DNA from: Tamarix chinensis
Taxonomy: Eukaryota; Streptophyta; Magnoliopsida; Caryophyllales; Tamaricaceae
Direction: 5' to 3'
DNA length: 64,000 nucleotides
Assembly (NCBI GenBank): GCA_030549775.1
Contig: CM060180.1
Coordinates: 92,588,172-92,652,171, forward strand
Shown here: in pieces, positions 1 through 10,690 of the stretch
Layout of the letters: the number at the start of each line of letters is the position of its first letter
How positions within the stretch are numbered: the stretch's first letter is position 1
Notes under the pieces: model-generated
Told to the model about the DNA's origin: nothing
Seen by the model: the letters and a program-made list of their open reading frames with translations, nothing else
The model's database searches: none
Position numbers and translations under genes: made by a program

Positions 1-39
1 TGTTTAATATTATCAATTAAGGAATCAAAAAAGGAATAA

Positions 40-1389
40 AAAAAGAAGACTGCTTCTGCTAGTAAAACCAAGAGAGGTACTAGCAGAACGAGCAACACAA
101 AATAGGGCGCTGCTAAAGGAAAGAGAGCTAAATTTGAAAAATCAGTTGCCCCACAAAAGATTCCTTCTTCAGATCAGCAAAGCCAACCTCCACCAGCATT
201 AGCTATATTATATTTTTATGCCCAAAACTACCTCAGGGACAATTATATTTTCATTGATTGTCGTCCTGAGTATGTTGGGAGGGACGATGCTACTTACATG
301 GTATCGACGGCTGACATAAGCGACATTTATAATCAAGAATGGATGTCAACCATAAGTGTCGCCGTCTATTTCACGTAAGTATTATTTCATTTTGAGATTT
401 TAGTACTCTTAACTTATACAATTGGAATTTTTATGACCTCTTATATGAGTTATTATTTATTAACAAATATGCATTGTTTTTGTTGTCCATAGGTTGGTAG
501 CTACTCGAGCTGCGATGGAGGGAATGCTGTCCTCTATTGTTTTTGTGTGCCCATACTACATAGCTGACGGTAGTACAATAAGCTAGAGAGGGTAGGCACA
601 TAAACTATTTAGCAGATCACATTTTGATTGAGGGACACAACAAGCTATATCTCATTCCTCACCTCGCAACTGAACATTGGGTTTTGTACGTCGTTCGACC
701 TGATCTTAATAAAGTCTATGTGTTTGATTCCCTTCGAACCTATGACGTGCCTTTTGAAGTCGCTCGTCGTTATGGGAAGGAATTTATCGACATGTTAGTA
801 TGCTTTTCACTTCTTACTTCATTAGCTTATTTATACATATATTCGCTTAGCTAGCTTTCATTATTTGAGGTATATATGCGTACTTACAATATTGTGTATC
901 CAACTCTATTTATTAGGGCACTACAGACAGCGTATCAAAGGAGAGGTGGGAATGGTGTCCCAGACCCAAATAATGTTCAATACGAGCCTGTCATAGTAAG
1001 TAGGAAGGCAACTATTTTTTATTTTATTTTAATTAAAATTAATATCTAATAGTTAGAGAGCTAACTGAATTTATATGACAGTGTCCACAACAGCAAAACG
1101 ACAAAGATTGTGGATACTATGTATGTAGAGCAATGGATCTAATAGTCCAAAATAGATCGGTCAACATAGATCCAAGCCATGTATGTTTTCTTTTCGATAT
1201 TTTTCCATTAATGAATCATGACATATATGTTTGACACTTGACGTAAGTGCTAACTGTATATTAATCAAAACTTGGGATTTGTAGTTTTTCATCGATGATT
1301 ATGCACAAGGCCAGCAATACAATGTTAAAGAAATTGATGAAGTGAGAGAGCAATGTGCCAAGCATGTGCACTCATTCATTCGGTATTAG
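40..1389 (+). pseudogene. Ulp1-like SUMO-protease-type cysteine peptidase (C48) of the CACTA element, five exon segments
   Basis: Exons inferred from GT-AG borders and continuous reading: up to 374, 493-793, 917-995, 1082-1180 and 1285-1389 (stop TAG 1387-1389). The N-terminal part is Lys/Arg/Ser-rich, a typical linker. The peptidase core follows: His in TEHWVLYVV, Asp in VYVFDSL, Gln in PQQQND and the nucleophile Cys in DKDCGYYVCRAMD, so the whole catalytic set (H, D, Q, C) is present. These proteases belong to the Ulp1 family, which cleaves SUMO-like modifiers; the role of the transposon-borne copies is unproven. Defects seen: an in-frame TAG at 103-105, a TAG at 584-586, and a frame change between there and the catalytic part of exon 2. 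The last four splice-separated segments read cleanly. Probably a recently inactivated gene; the 5' start lies left of the window. Confidence 0.85.
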
Positions 1390-1679
1390 GTAGAGATATA
1401 TATATTCTACATGCATGTTCAGGTTTGTATTTTGTCTAGCTATGTCTTTAAGTCTTCTAAGCTAGATTTATAAACATTTTGCTTTGGTGTGTAGAGCTAC
1501 CAAGTTGTGGTATGCCTAATAATTTTGATTCTTGAGTATATATGTTCGGTGTATTAACAAGGCCAGGATTGATTGAAATTATGGTGTGATTGCAGATTTG
1601 TTATCAATTGATGTTGTTTTACAATGCAGATTTGGTAATTATTTGAACATACAATTGTGTATGTGGGGAGGAACAAAAC

Positions 1680-2050
1680 TGCAAAAACTAAAAAAAAACT
1701 GGAGTTTTAATAATGGTTCTGAGAAAAATTGTTGTTAAACAAGAGAGTTTTAATAATGGTTCTGATGAAAACTGTTATTAAAACTCATGTTTTTAATAAC
1801 GGTTTTCATAAGAACCGTTATTAAAACCTATCTTTTAATAACGGTTTTCATGAGAACCGTTATTAAAACCCTCTTGTTTAACAACAGTTTTTCTCAAAAA
1901 CCGTTACTAAACATGCATTTTATGCTTATATTGGCGTTTTTTTTATATTTTTGATAACGGTTAAGAACCGTTATTAAAGATTTAATAATGGGCGTTTTAA
2001 TAACTGTTGAAAACCGTTATTAAAACTGTAAAATAACCGTTATTAAAACT
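1680..2050. repeat. CACTA subterminal repeats with concentric palindromes
   Basis: A core like TTTTAATAACGGTT occurs many times in both orientations. Tight hairpins are seen at about 1788-1828 (TTTTAATAACGGTTTTC / GAACCGTTATTAAAA) and 1832-1868. A larger palindrome also surrounds them: GTTGTTAAACAAGAG (1730-1744) pairs with CTCTTGTTTAACAAC (1871-1885), so about 1706-1910 is one long imperfect inverted repeat. In CACTA elements subterminal repeats are the transposase-binding region. Confidence 0.8.
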
Positions 2051-2051
2051 A

Positions 2052-2066
2052 CTTTTTGGGGTAGTG
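2052..2066 (-). repeat. CACTA terminal inverted repeat (right)
   Basis: CTTTTTGGGGTAGTG; read from outside it is CACTACCCCAAAAAG, which has the family's terminal CACTA pentamer. Confidence 0.85.
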
Positions 2067-2167
2067 AAACCAAACTTATGTTAATTATGATGGAAACCCC
2101 CAATATTTTACTTATATACTTTTGTTGTAAAATGAAGATTTTTAGTAGTAAAAATTAGGGTGTGACA
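2067..2167 (+). mobile_element. Remnant E: 3' tail of a giant LTR unit
   Basis: The last ~90 bp match the end of copies B and C: a stretch like CCCAATATTTTACT, then TTTTTAGTAGTAAAAATTAG and a terminal GGGTGTGACA. It sits inside the 5' LTR of the chromovirus that follows: the LTR sequence resumes at 2168 where the 3' LTR reads ...ATCACTCAGTTGGG. The CACTA element inserted into it at 2066/2067, so the rest of this copy should lie left of the window. Confidence 0.6.
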
Positions 2168-2555
2168 TTACCTTAGTTGGGTTGGGGTTTGAGAGCAGGG
2201 ATATCTAAAAGGTTTTAGTGGGGTCCATAGTAGAACAACGTTTTAAATTGGGTGTCATGCTCTAATTTATTTTATTGTAGGTCTGTACTTCATTCACATA
2301 TATTTTGTAATGATTAAGCAGAAACCCATTTGGATCCTTCAATGTAAAAAATTTTGGAGTTATTTAATTAAATTATTATTCCACACACGCTATTATTTTA
2401 AGTGTTTTGATTGGTTTAGCCTTGTATCTATAGGGTAGGTAATAGAAGCCTATCTTGTGTAAGGTACTACGGTAACACCCCATTTTTCCTATGTGTTTTC
2501 TGCTTCCACAATTGTTTAACAAAATTTTTTGGTAGTGAAAAATGGGCGTGTTACA
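2168..2555 (+). repeat. 5' LTR of chromovirus G1 (3' portion)
   Basis: Collinear with 19820-20209 in the 3' LTR, for example TTTAAATTGGGTGTCATGC, TTATTTTATTGTAG and CTATTATTTTAA in both. It ends ...GGGCGTGTTACA at 2555, directly before the primer site. The last ~85 bp form a hairpin: GTAACACCCCATTTTTCC pairs with the terminal GAAAAATGGGCGTGTTAC. The rest of this LTR was displaced left by insertion E and the CACTA element. Confidence 0.8.
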
Positions 2556-2558
2556 GCT

Positions 2559-2570
2559 TGGTATCAGAGC
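2559..2570 (+). other. Primer binding site, initiator Met tRNA type
   Basis: TGGTATCAGAGC, complementary to the 3' end of plant initiator methionine tRNA, three bases after the LTR end. It fixes the 5' LTR boundary and the plus orientation. Confidence 0.9.
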
Positions 2571-2877
2571 TTTTCTCAAAAACTTTCCACTTCTAGAAAA
2601 TTGTTAAACTGGTGCTCCAAGTTTTATCAAAGTGTTTTACTAAAAATGCCTTACTCTCGCATATAATATTAAGCTGACACCATAGGAAGGTATCGGTCTT
2701 GATTTGAAATTCTTCTTCCTTGATTTTCTGACAAGTTTAATCATTTCAAACTCGGATGTCCATTAGTGAGAGTGGGGTTGGGAATGTACTATAGATAGAT
2801 TTTGATTGTTGTTGTATGAGTCTAAGTACTCGGTAGATTGAATTTTAGCCCTAATATCTTCTAGTCTTTAGAACGTG

Positions 2878-3781
2878 ATGGTTGCTAACCATTGCTACAA
2901 GTGCATCGAAGCTTTTATGGAGACTGTCTGAGCATATATTGAGGGCTAGATCCGAGCATCTCAACCTCCACCGGTGTCAGTAGTTGCACGAGCTTCTGAA
3001 GATTAGCTCGAGAGGGTAGGGAATCATCATCCGCCAATCTTTGAAGGCCAGGGGACCTTAACATCATGGAACAATGGTTTGAGACATGGAGAAGACTTTC
3101 ACCACCTACGATTGCCCTGGAGATAGGAAGTTAGATTTGGTCATCTATTATCTACAAGGGAGGGAAGATGCATGGTGGTGGATCATCTGACATAGGGGTG
3201 GATAATTGACGGGATGTGAGCTATTCTTGGAGGTGTTGAAATTATGATTCTACTCGACTCATCTATGCATGAAGAACTATGATGAGTTTATGGTGTTTTG
3301 GTAGGGTACATGTCGATTGAAGAGTATTACAATCTTTTCATGGACTTGGTATAGTTTGCCTCGAAGTTAGAAGCAAACAAGGTGATGAAAGTTCACCACT
3401 TTAAGATTAGACTAGGGATCTAATAGTAAGAACTATTGGTGGGAGTCACTCCACAGGATATGGTTGGGATGTATGAGCAATCCTTGGAGGCATTCTGATT
3501 CATCTAGACCCAGAGTGCCAAGTCAGGGGCAAGAGGAACTTTGAGGGTTTCAACATCCTACTGACTATAAGAAAGCGTTCTATGGAGGTATCTTGCCATC
3601 AAGATTTTACCAAAGCATAGGGTTATTACCCCAGTCTGGAGGATTTTCTAGGGGTCGTGGTGAGGAGAGGCACTACCATTGCAAGAGGCGTGGGTCAGAT
3701 CACCCAAGGGTCAATTATAAAGGTAACAAGGTGACATGCCATGGGTGTGGCATGGTGGGGCATAAGGCATACGAGTGCTAG
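2878..3781 (+). pseudogene. Chromovirus gag (capsid and nucleocapsid), G1
   Basis: The capsid region is recognisable at about 3085-3180 as MEKTFTTYDCPGDRKL followed by YYLQGREDAWWW, matching the retrotransposon gag fold pattern (MEKTF...C..D....A...L.G.A..WW). The nucleocapsid ends with a complete CCHC zinc knuckle, CHGCGMVGHKAYEC (C-x2-C-x4-H-x4-C), at 3737-3778. Between them the frame is broken by several stops and shifts, so no full Gag can be made. Start chosen near the first plausible ATG after the leader; it is approximate. Confidence 0.75.
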
Positions 3782-3990
3782 GTTGGCAGTGGTAGCATTC
3801 AGAGAAGCTAAAAAAGATCTTAGAGCATGAGATCTATTCAGTAGCCACAACTTCAGATATAAAACATTCCTCCATTGCCAGCCAGTGTTGTTAGTCAAGC
3901 TAGTCAGCCCAAAGGTCCAAGGCCTTGCCCTTTTTAGCAATGACAAGGATTAGCTAGTGCCTAAGAGTTTCATTTGTAGGGTGCCTGAAC

Positions 3991-4272
3991 ATGATGAGCC
4001 AGGAAGAGGCAGAGCACCAGGGCAGTGTGGTGACCGGTATGCTCACTATCTCTCCTCATTATACCTACATATTACTTGATTATAGTGCTTCACATTCATT
4101 TATGGCATCTACTTTTGTAATTAGATGTGCCTTATCTCCTTCAAGTAGTATTTCTAATTCTATGGTATTGCCTTCAGGGGATAGGATTGCATGCTCTAGG
4201 TTGTACCAAGGTTTTATGATGGTAGTAGGAGGAATAGAATTTTCATTAAACCTCATCAAGCTAAATTTGTGA
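3991..4272 (+). pseudogene. Retroviral-type aspartic protease, G1
   Basis: A 93-residue open frame. The active-site region reads LLDYSASHSFM at residues 28-37, against the usual D-[ST]-G-A-S-H-S-F-[IV]; the catalytic Asp (residue 30) is kept but the essential Gly is Ser. In chromoviruses the protease lies between the zinc knuckle and RT, as here (about 210 bp after the knuckle). The frame stops shortly before the RT linker. Confidence 0.7.
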
Positions 4273-4709
4273 TATTTTGATGTAAATGTCAGGATGGATA
4301 TGCTGGGAAGTATTGAGCGCTAATTAACTGTTCGTAAGAATGTGTGGTTTTGTGAGGAATAAAGGGTATCAGGGTTTTATATCAGAAGTGCGAACCCAAT
4401 CCCTCTGCAAAGATCGTGTCACCGATAACATTAAGTAACCTCATATGTAAGGGATAACCACTCTACATGTGTAGCTTTAGAGACACAAAAGCAGCTAAGA
4501 CGCTATTGAAGCAGATGGTAATGGTTTGTGAATTGCCTAATGTTTTTCCCTAGGAGGTCCTAGGAATGCTGCTAGGTTAAGAAGTTGAGTCCACCATGGA
4601 TGTATTGTTAGTAACAAAATCGGTTTCTAAGGCTTTGTATCGTATGGCACCTGCGGAGATGAAAGAACTTAAGGCTTAGTTGGAAGAGCTTTTGGTAAAA
4701 TGTTATATC
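4273..4709 (+). pseudogene. Protease-RT linker and first residues of reverse transcriptase, G1
   Basis: Mostly broken frame. At the right edge the sequence reads MAPAEMKELKA, a stop, then LEELLVKCYI, the standard start of the gypsy RT domain (M.P.E..ELK.QL.ELL.KGFI). The next RT residues (RPS.SPWGAPVLFVKKKDG pattern) follow only after copy A, from 9518. The copy A target duplication ATATC is 4705-4709 and 9513-9517. Confidence 0.75.
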
Positions 4710-4850
4710 TGTAACACCCCAAAAATTTACTATTAAAAAAATTCATTTTAATTAAAATTAGAAGAAGCAGAAACCATAAATTTTAGGAATGCTACTGCTA
4801 CACTTAGTAGTAGACTGGTTTTCTCTTATCATTTCAATACCAAGTGCTAA
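4710..4850 (-). repeat. Terminal stem-loops of copy A
   Basis: TGTAACACCCCAAAAATTTA (4710-4729) is partly complementary to TAAATTTTAGGAATGCTA about 45 bp further on, and CACTTAGTAG (4801-4810) is partly complementary to ATACCAAGTG (4837-4846). The same two stems end copies B, C and D2. Confidence 0.65.
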
Positions 4851-5469
4851 GGCTTATAAGAAACACAAAACGATTTACACAAATTCAAACTTTCATTTAA
4901 ATTAGAGTAGCGTGTTAATGACATTACAAAAGATAAAACCTACCATTAGTGGCTACAAGAGTGAAATCATTAAACAAATAAATAGTAAGGTTAAAAGAGA
5001 AATTCTAAAAAGTTTTCTAGATAATCCTCATGCTTTTATCCGATAACAGCTTGAATAACACATGTGACTAACTTACAAGGGGCACTGCCCATTGAATATG
5101 TAGGATCCCACAAACAGAACCTTTCAGTACTATGGTATTGAGTAACCCTTTGTACTTAATTAAAAGGTAGGGCCTATATGCAATACATCTTACTCGAACA
5201 ATTGTAAAAAAATAGTAACATACGCAAGCATAGACATAATCACATCAACATAAGAGCCAAACACGATGAAACACAATATACCATAGGAAGTGCATATCAA
5301 GAGGCCTGTTTACTTAGCAATTCCATCACTTACCGAGAGAAATAGGCACCAAGGCTATAGTTATATTGTATCAATAGATCATAATGGTGAAATCAACATT
5401 TTCTGATCCTCAGCTGTTAATCAAACACTATTTAACATTATCTCTTGAATTATATCCATGAAAGTATGG

Positions 5470-5775
5470 AAACTCCACTATTATAGCCGATGGATTGAAA
5501 ACCCTTAGGATAGGATGCTCTTGGCCACTATTATTTGCTAGTGGATTGTTCTCCAGAACAAAGTGCTCATGGCTACTATTCTTGCTGGTGGATCGGTTGA
5601 GTCCCAACTCACATGGTATTCCACTTTAAGTGATTAGTGTCTTTCCCATCATTTATTATCATCCAAGTCGTAGTTTATTGAGCTTGGGATCTCCCACTAT
5701 TATAGCAAGTGGACTGTAATACACTCCAAAGTACCACGCACTTGGCTACTATTATAACTGGTGGACAGGTACACA
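5470..5775 (-). repeat. CCAC-unit array in copy A
   Basis: About five units containing CCACTATTATAGC-like sequence followed by a GTGGA box, three before and two after a spacer containing CCACTTTAAGTGATTAGTGT. On the minus strand this is the TCCACCGG...AATAGTGG unit array of the other copies. Confidence 0.7.
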
Positions 5776-6739
5776 TAATATAATCCATCTGGTCCTGGTT
5801 CAATAATATTCTACTTTACATGATTAGTATTTTTCATTTAATTAACACAACAAGTTCATTCTTAATCTCAAGGGGGAGATCACGAACTGGGAGATACAAA
5901 GTTACACTGGTCATACTAACGCATATAAGCAACACAGTACCCTCCAACCATCAATCTAGGGACATAAAGGTACCCTAGTTGTACTGGTGCATAAGGATAC
6001 ACAGTAAACTACCGACAAGGAGACCTAATCCATAAGTATGCATACCCATTAAATAGGTTTGTAGAGCTAGATAGAGTAAGATGTAGAGCATGGCTAGGGT
6101 ACTAAGACACACTAGCAAAATCTAGAACAATTGTGGGCTAAACCACGTCTTTAGGGTAGCGACCTTTATAGAGCCACCATTCCCGATATCAAGATTTTTC
6201 ACTTTAATTATTAGTGACTTAATTAAAGTGACCACGAGAAATACAAAAATCACATACTTAATCATTTCCATTTGTTTTTGTTATTATTAAGCAATTCTTA
6301 TTCATATTGTTATCCGTGTTAACTTAAATAAACCACTAAGGCCATCCTTTTATCATCCATTTTCATTTTAGAATTTATTTCCATTTATTCACATGCCATA
6401 AAGGATTATCATATCATAATTATAATACGAGTCATAAAATCAAGTATTCTATATTAAGGATTGTTTAACACATCAATCTTAACATGTACTTCTAACACAG
6501 CCGGCACACATTTCCATGTATAATTAACAACTAAGACACCTCTTATATGATTACAAAATAACATCATATCATACCCTTAATTATCCATTCAACCCTCTAT
6601 CATGCAATATCCTTATGATATTCACGAATTTACCAAAATACCCTTATCCTTATAATATATAGGGTTATACTTAAACATATGATATTAGAGCTATAAACCC
6701 TTATCTTATTATTTAATATTACTTATGTCTTATAATGGA

Positions 6740-7560
6740 TGCTTATATAATCTATTGACAAGTTATATGCAATTTACCAATTTACCCCTTCATACTTATA
6801 AAATTTCTAAAATACTCCTTACTTGTAAAGTTACTAAGTTACCCCTTTTTACTTGCCAAATTACTAGATTACCCTTCATACTTGTATAGTTACCAAAATA
6901 CCCCTTTGTATCTGTTAAACTAGAAAATTACGCTCCATACTTATCAAATTACCAAATTTATCCCTCATACTCATTAAAATTACCAAATTTCCCTTTTCGT
7001 TGGTTAGATTACCAAATTACCCCTTGTACTTGTTAAAATTATCAAATTATCCTTCAACTTTGTTAAATTACCAAATTATCCTTCATACTTGTTAAATTAC
7101 AAATTGCCCTCTTGGTTAGTTAAATAAACAAATCACTATTTTCATGCTTATTAAAATTACCAAATTGCCCTTTTCATGCTAAATCACCATATACCCTCTT
7201 GCCTACTAAATTACCATTTTGCCCCTTTTACTTACAAAATTACCAAGTTACCCTTCTTTCATGCCAAATTAGCAAAATACTCTTCTTACATATTAAATTA
7301 CCATTTTACCCCTATGTTCATAAAATTACCAAGTCACCTTTTTTTATGCCAAAATTACTAAAATGCCCTTCTCATCTAATAATTTACCAAATTACCTTTT
7401 AACTCATAAATTTACCAAGTTAGCCTTCTTTTATGCCAAAATTACCAAAGCACCCTTATTACTTATTAATTTACCATTTTACCCTTTTATTCATAAAAAA
7501 TACCAATTTTCCCTTCATATGCCAAATATACTAAAATATCCTTACCATATAAAACATTAA
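6740..7560. repeat. Minisatellite of about 30 bp (AAATTACCAAATTACCCCTT type), copy A
   Basis: More than twenty imperfect units of the form TTACCAAATTACCCTTCATACTTGTTAAA. Short open frames within it only reflect the repeat. The motif, reverse-complemented, matches the GGTATTTTGGTAA core of the longer-unit array in copy B (23390-24330). Confidence 0.8.
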
Positions 7561-8139
7561 CACCTATGGTCCATATACATCATCTAACACCACTAACTAT
7601 TATTATTTATTATTAATATTCATTATCACCTACCATACATACTTATTTAAGCCACACCTTTTGTACAAGAAAAATCACTAAAATGCCCCTAGGGCTTATA
7701 TTAACATTATCTATGCTACAAATAGCCACATTAGCTTATCATGTCATATATACGCATTTACCATTAATATTAAAAATAAGGCTCCTTCCTTACTATCATT
7801 TCTACTCATGACACATAAAATAACATGCTTTTCATTTCAACTACCAACATATGCTACAAATCATAATATACTTAACATCACACAATATATATTCAAACAC
7901 ATTCAAAACCCTAATGTGCTAGTATACGTAATGGTTACTTTAATTTCTAAAATAATTAAACCTACCAATACCCATTGAAAAGTTTAATCTTTGATTAGAA
8001 AAATTTGTACCTAAAAATAATATCAAAACTAGCCCACAAGATTATTGATTACATGCTAATATTAACTATATTTATACCTCTAAAAATTAGCACATTTGCT
8101 CATATATATGCAGTAAGACTCACACTGCATGCACAAAAA

Positions 8140-9225
8140 GGAAGGGAAATAGGGTTAAAGAGGAGATTTGGGGGAAGGGAGAAATGGCTGGTTCATGTAA
8201 GGGTTTAGGGGTTGGTGGAGAGGAGTGAGCTTGGTAGTTGGGTGTAGGGAGGGAGTAGGAGTGTAGGTGGTGGTTGAGGGTCAAAAATGGGTACAAGGAA
8301 GAGAGAAGAAGATGAAGGAAGGGAAAATAGGAGAAGAAGGGAGGAGGCTGTAGAGAATTTTTGGCCAAGATGAGGTAGGATGGTGGTAGGGGAGGTGTCA
8401 GGGGTCAAGGGATGGCTCCAGTGGTGGCGGAAGAGGAGGAATGGGTGGCGCAAGGTGGCATGTAGGGTGGAGGTTGAGGAGTGGAAAGAAAAGAGAAAGG
8501 AAGGGCAGGATGGTTGTAGGGGTGAGTGGTGGTTGTTGGGTGGTGCAAGGAGGGAGCAGGGGAGGTTAGGGGGTTGCGGTGGTGGCTAGTTGGGTGGAAA
8601 AATTGGTAATTGAGGGCGGAAACACAAAATGGGGGAGACGAGAGGAGAAGGAATGGAAGAAAACAAGAGGCTTTAAAGAGAGGGAAAAAGGGAATTGGGG
8701 GAAAAGAGATAGAGTAGAGGAGAAGGAAATAAGGAACAAAAGGAAGAAGGAAGGAGGGCCATCATGGATCGAGTAGGGAGGTGTAGGTTGGAGGGGGTAA
8801 AGGTGTAGGGTGGTAAGGAAGGGAAGGAAGAAAAGGGAAAGGATAAGGTCACATGAGGGGGGATGCATGGTCAAAATTGGAAGGGAAAGGGACAAAGACA
8901 GAGGGAGAGGTAGGGCCACTATGGCCAGTGTAGAAGAAGAAGAAGGGAAATAAGGTAGGGTTGGGATGGTCTAATTGGAGGAGGAAAGGAAAGAAAAAAA
9001 AGGAGAAGAGAGGTGGGATATGCAGCAATGTTGTACAAAGAGAAGAGAAGAGAAAGAAGGGAAGGGGGCCAGAAAAAGAGAAGTAGGCTAGGCATCCCAA
9101 GGAGGAAGAAAAGAAGAAAAGGAAAAAGGAGGAAAAGAAAAAGGAAGGAAAAAGGAGGAATTGAAAAAGGAGAAAGGAGAAGGAAAAAGGAAAAGGAAAA
9201 GGGGGAAAATAAAAATAAAATAATT
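8140..9225. repeat. Purine-rich tract of about 1.1 kb, copy A
   Basis: The plus strand is almost only G and A (GGAGG, GAAGAAGG, AAAAGGAAAAGG). It corresponds to the pyrimidine tracts near the start of copies B, C and D2 once orientation is corrected. The many overlapping reading frames here, on both strands, are low-complexity and not genes. Confidence 0.85.
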
Positions 9226-9517
9226 TTCATAATAAGGGTATTTAATTATTTAGATGGATAAATTTATTTATTTAAAATTTAAGATATTAATTTAAGAGAA
9301 AAAGTTTAGTTAAATATGAGTTTGGAAAATTATTTAAATAGAATGAGTGTGATAAAATGAAAAATATTTATTTTAATTTATTAAATAATTATATCCATTT
9401 ATATACACCCAAAAGTCCAAAAAATAATTAAATTAATACTGTAAAAAATTAAATTTTCCTAAATGAGGATTAATTATTAAAATTTAGGTTTTAAAATTTT
9501 TGGTGTATTACAATATC

Positions 9518-10180
9518 TGATCAAGCACATCATTGTAGGGAGCATCAGCGTTGTTTGTGAAGAAGAAGGATGGAAGCTTGAGATTGTGCATCGATTATTG
9601 TGGGTTGAACTAGGTGATGGTGAAGAATCATTATTTGTTGCCAAGAATTGATGACTTGTTCAATCAACTCAATGGAGCTAAGGTGTTATCCAAGATTGAT
9701 CTACAATCAGGCTATCACCAATTGAGGATAGTAGAGGAAGACATTCCTAAGGCAACTTTTAGGATAAGGTTTGGCCATTATGAGTCCACAGTAATTCCCT
9801 TTGGACTCACTAATGTGCCTGCAATTTTGATTTCTTTGATGAACTAGCTCTTTTGTCCTTTCTTAGACCAGTTCGTTGTGGTGTTTATTGATGATTTTCT
9901 CATCTACTCCAATGAACAAGAGATCCATGAACAACATTTGAAGCAAAATTTGGCCTTATTAAGATCACACCATCTATATGCCAAACTCTTGAAGTATGAG
10001 TTTTGGTTAGATCAAGTGGCCTACCATGGTCACGTGATCTCTAAGGATGCTGTGGTAATGGATCCGACTAAGGTTCAAGCTCTTTTTGAGTAGCTAGCAC
10101 CCACTTCTATAAAGGAGGTGCGTAGTTTTCTAGGTTTAACTAGTTACTACCATCAGTTCATGGAATAATTTTCTAATATT
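9518..10180 (+). pseudogene. Reverse transcriptase, G1 (main part)
   Basis: Continues the domain interrupted by copy A. Recognised in order: SLWGASALFVKKKDGSLRLC, the IDY box, [20 protein letters not shown] and the catalytic loop FIDDFLIYS at 9884-9910 (the two adjacent Asp are kept, F-I-D-D in place of the family's Y/F-[IV]-D-D), then the connection SFLGLTSYYHQF. Frames 9614-9847 and 9878-10093 cover the palm and fingers; a stop separates them and several follow. Role in the family: copying the genomic RNA into cDNA. Confidence 0.85.
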
Positions 10181-10690
10181 GCTTGATCATTAACCTAACT
10201 CTTGAAGAAGGCTACACATTTTTAGTGGAATGAGAAGTGTAGCGAAACTCTTGAGGAGTTAAAGAGGCATTTAAATTCATCCTCATTGCTCACATTGCCA
10301 AGTGGGTCTTATGGTGCTTCCAAGCATGGATTGGGTTTCATGCTAATGTAACATGGTAGAGTGGTGGATTATGCCTCACGATAACTAAAGCCACATGAAT
10401 AGAACTACCTGATGCATGACATGGAACTTACTACGATATTTTTTCTCTTAAGATCTAGAGGCATTATCTCTATGGAGTTATGTGCAAGTTCTACACTAAC
10501 TATAAGAGCCTCAAGTACATCTGCACTCAACGGGAGTTGAATCTAAGACAACACAGATGGTTGGAATTAGTCAAGGATTATGACCTGGAATTAACCTACC
10601 ATGAGGGTAAAGTCAATGTGGTGATAGATGCACTTAGATGAAGGACATCACATTCTTTAGGCACAATTGTATTGTTAGATTATCTGCACC
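10181..10690 (+). pseudogene. RNase H domain, G1
   Basis: Recognised by DYASR, by the tract [20 protein letters not shown] and by [18 protein letters not shown], which match the C-terminal half of gypsy RNase H (sites of the form [25 protein letters not shown]). The N-terminal half is damaged and short. Stops are frequent. Confidence 0.75.

Larger units (their letters stand above)
1..2066 (+). mobile_element. CACTA (En/Spm-type) DNA transposon, right part
   Basis: The left end lies outside the window. The right end is recognised by the terminal sequence CTTTTTGGGGTAGTG at 2052-2066, the reverse complement of a CACTACCCC-type terminus, and by the preceding block of inverted subterminal repeats. 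The coding part is a Ulp1/C48-type cysteine protease gene on the plus strand, reading towards this end. Plant CACTA elements often carry such a protease downstream of the transposase; the transposase itself is not in the window. The element inserted into the tail of a giant LTR remnant (2067-2167). The 3-bp target duplication cannot be tested without the left end. Confidence 0.85.
4710..9512 (-). mobile_element. Giant LTR-like unit, copy A (4.8 kb), inserted in the G1 RT domain
   Basis: Begins TGTAACACCCC and ends ...GGTGTATTACA, flanked by perfect 5-bp duplications ATATC. The host RT sequence joins seamlessly once one ATATC is removed, which proves both borders. Minus orientation is assigned because the terminal hairpins, which lie at the 3' end of the G1 LTR, are here at the left. 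No protein domain, primer site or second LTR is seen inside. It is closest to copy B, sharing the terminus, the region 6050-6250 and the arrays. Reading from 9512 leftwards: AT-rich lead, purine/pyrimidine tract, AT-rich segment, 30-bp minisatellite, conserved block, CCAC-unit array, terminal stem-loops. Confidence 0.85.

Noticed and set aside
2559..2570. Fragment of a tRNA gene
   Set aside because: Only the 12-bp primer site complementary to a tRNA end is present; there is no tRNA body.
4710..9512. Copy A as a TIR DNA transposon, because its ends TGTAACACCCC / GGTGTATTACA are inverted
   Set aside because: LTRs also have short inverted ends; the 5-bp duplication, the shared terminus of the G1 LTR and the internal plan favour an LTR origin, although the possibility is not fully excluded.
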